This document shows positions 61,828 to 64,000 of a stretch of DNA of 64,000 nt, one piece after another (position 1 is the stretch's first letter; the number at the start of each line of letters is the position of its first letter). The notes below the pieces were generated by a model, which saw nothing but the letters and a program-made list of their open reading frames with translations, was not told the DNA's origin and searched no databases. Origin of the DNA: Lingula anatina (taxonomy: Eukaryota; Brachiopoda; Lingulata; Lingulida; Lingulidae). The translations under genes were made by a program, and so were the position numbers. The DNA lies in NCBI RefSeq assembly GCF_001039355.2, contig NW_019775816.1:81805-145804 (forward strand). The letters are read 5' to 3'.

Positions 61828-63089
61828 ACCCAAGTGAGACCACAGCAATTACGTACCCCTTCCCCCTCCCCCACCGCCTTAGATACTGAGCTACCATTTC
61901 CCCCCCTTCTTCGGAGCCTTTCATTTTTTTTTTCATTTCCTCAAATCTCATTACCTGAGCAAAATGACTTCACACAGACTGAAATTACTCTTTGTCAAAA
62001 TCATAGTTTAATTGACGAAGTCATCAAGCATCTCAAATTTATATTCCAAGAGCGAGGATGCCCGTGAATAATGTATTGTTCAATAACAAGCCCAATGATC
62101 AATAGGAGGGGCAACCCCCACCCCAAACCCCCTAGATAAGGGGGTTTAAAAATCAAAACGAGACAAAACGATGTAAAATTGCCATCCTTGTGAGGGAGTG
62201 GAATCGTATTGAAATAAATGCATGAAGTTGCTCCGTAAAACCCATGCATTCAGCTCCCCGTATCCAATTTGTCGGATACGACAAGTACAGATCAATCATA
62301 AGACGCGCACGCTTTGTCATCCCCACATTTTCCTAGAAAAATATATATTCTCCTTATTTTTCGCACCAGGTACAGTTTAATAATAGCACTACAATCACGC
62401 CTATTCATTTATTGGTTAGCCACAAGTGCTAAACGCTGTCAATATTTTCACTTGTTGACTTCGCGACTTGGTTTTCAATTAGTTTTTGTTGATGTTGATT
62501 TAACTTTGAACCCCACAATATCGTCGCTGCGATAGCGATTTATTCCTCATGTCACGATAGTCTTGCGCAATTGCAAAAACACATTAGGTGGCATCATTGC
62601 ATCCGCTGAAAGAGGACAAAAAGGAGGTATTTGTTAATGTTGAATGATGAAAATCAATTTGGTGTCGAAGCAGAGGCCCTAATCTTACTGCCGTTTTCAT
62701 TAAACTAATAGGCAAAACGGACATTACTTACACGAACATATGTATTTCATTATCAGATCATTAGCGCAATGCTGACAAAGCCTGGGATATACAATCACTT
62801 CAATGAAAAACGAACTAAATTAAATATATCGCTGCCCATACTTGTAAACATCGCGTATAATGCGTGTCGAATGCAAATAGCCCAATATCAAGTGAATGCA
62901 AAATCCACACCTCCTTCAAACAAATCTTCATCGTTCAATGCGTCCTGCTGCTTGAGCAGACTCGGCAAATATCTCACATTGTATGGGTGAAACGCCGCAG
63001 CCCCATTGTTACTCTATTGTGATGCCGCCATGTTGGAATTCGATCACGTGACCACACCAGGTAGCTTAGGTCTGTGGTTACCTGACTGC

Positions 63090-63165
63090 AGTACGAATGA
63101 TAAAGCAGATAAGTTGACATGCTCGCTTAGAGCGGTTAAGCGTGTTGGTGCTCTGCGTTCGAATC
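63090..63165 (+). ncRNA. Possible tRNA-derived (SINE-like) Pol III promoter
   Basis: TCGCTTAGAGCGGTTAAGCG resembles an A box and D-arm, and GCGTTCGAATCG resembles a B box and T-loop about 35 bases further on. A complete tRNA cloverleaf could not be drawn, so a tRNA-derived SINE head is more likely than a tRNA gene. No second copy was seen in the window. Confidence 0.3.
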
Positions 63166-63703
63166 GTGGAATCCTATTCCAAGGGAGAACAACGACGCAT
63201 TTTATCGAGAGACGTCGTAGGTTGGTCAAACGACAACTTTGACTTTGTATACAGCACAGGTGCAACACACCTGTCTATCGTCGGGCTATGTGTAAGGCGG
63301 AAATATAAAGGTGAGTGGACGTTTGACTCAGCTTTACTCGTCTCGCTCTACTACCTTGGTCTTTTTAGCGCTGTAATGCGCACTGTCACTGACTTCTTAC
63401 ACCGTTTATACTGTCGTCGGGTCGTTGACAGTGTCGTTAATATTCTAGATGGTATCAACACGGATATGAAATATCCTATGGATGCATTATACTGGTGGGT
63501 AATAACAGAACCAATGGCGGACTTGAGTTGGTTTATGAATACAGGGCTGGCAGTAGCAAGCTCTAGTGGCATTTTATGACCAAGGCAACAGTTTTATTAA
63601 ATGTAAACTTTTGGCACTGTGTCGCTGATGGGATTATTAATCGGTTCGTGTGGACGGCAATATGAAGAGGGCATCTTGGACTGTCGCCCCTAAAACGCAA
63701 CAA

Positions 63704-63816
63704 TGGCGACACTGTTAGAAATGTCAACAGGCCCTGTGGACAGCTGTCCAGCTAATCTGGGGCATCGTCACTGTGGACGCTGTCAACAGACTGTTGACAT
63801 ATCTAACAGTGTCGCG
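63704..63816. repeat. Long imperfect hairpin ending in GCGACACTGTTAGA
   Basis: GCGACACTGTTAGAAATGTC then AACAG (63704-63730) is matched by the inverted AGACTGTTGACATATCTAAC then AGTGTCGC ending near 63815, with one central mismatch. Between them lies a perfect 14-base palindrome TGGACAGCTGTCCA (63737-63750). It could be a foldback MITE or a structured RNA. Confidence 0.6.
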
Positions 63817-64000
63817 ATTTTCGTGGACTAAGTTATAAAATACATGCATCATGGCTTAATAAGAATATTGAGGAACCGATACATATTTCCTAGTGACTAC
63901 ACAATGACGTTTGCTGTTACCCTAGGAGGTGTTTCGTAATCGGTCGAAGCTTTTATCAGTTGTGTACATTGTCACCCTTATCTGACACTGGTGACAGTCA

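Larger units (their letters stand above)
60849..63085. other. 3' region of the PTB gene and non-coding DNA
   Basis: Two poly(A) hexamers, a (CT)n tract at about 61031-61060, the MITE-like element at 61586-61827, and low-complexity C/G stretches near 62105-62150. No further gene recognised. Confidence 0.5.

Noticed and set aside
63142-63579. 145-residue open frame near the right edge
   Set aside because: It overlaps the tRNA-like head and has no recognisable domain or splice context; more likely chance within a repeat.
1-64000. CRISPR arrays, bacterial operons or phage genes
   Set aside because: No spaced direct repeats or prokaryotic gene organisation; the genes are intron-split and animal-like.

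Overview
This is a eukaryotic window with intron-split genes, long AT-rich introns, many simple repeats and many small DNA transposons. The gene set (a TIR-STING fusion as reported from bivalves, an innexin, an SLC1 glutamate transporter) points to a lophotrochozoan animal, most likely a mollusc. That placement is inferred from protein families, not from a direct match.

Layout. 1-6200: no gene; a short degenerate repeat (21-415) and a 1.58-kb tandem duplication (2711-4290 and 4291-5912). 6219-16004, minus strand: a 16-exon gene encoding about 729 residues with the order TIR-STING-TIR-STING, the outstanding feature of the window. Its introns carry a Penelope-like retroelement relic and an inverted-repeat MITE; a second MITE lies just upstream. 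16-21.4 kb: transposon-rich, with a duplicated segment at a single N, palindromic elements, a tandem repeat and a LINE tail with target-site duplications. 21906-25783, minus: an 8-exon excitatory amino acid transporter with a one-base reading-frame break in exon 1. 27.4-28.6 kb: Tc1-like and HEPN/DZIP3-like remnants and a pair of orphan exons. 28908-30958: a complete TA-flanked MITE with another MITE nested in it. 33078-36120, minus: a two-exon innexin-like gene with a very long hydrophilic tail. 36-55 kb: mostly non-coding, with microsatellites and one possible unrecognised exon pair near 45.1-45.9 kb. 55028-56617, plus: a single-exon leucine-rich-repeat membrane protein. 60141-60848, plus: a PTB-domain, FAM43-like protein. 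63-64 kb: a tRNA-like Pol III promoter candidate and a long imperfect hairpin.

The genes do not form a pathway; they are neighbours on a chromosome. The TIR-STING gene is the only one with an obvious innate-immune role. Both STING halves keep the residues that contact cyclic dinucleotides in human STING, and the two halves share exon boundaries and intron phases. The gene therefore looks like an internal duplication of a TIR-STING unit, and one chain could in principle fold as its own STING dimer. Splice sites, phases and translations were read by eye from the sequence. No transcript, homology search or structure prediction was available.
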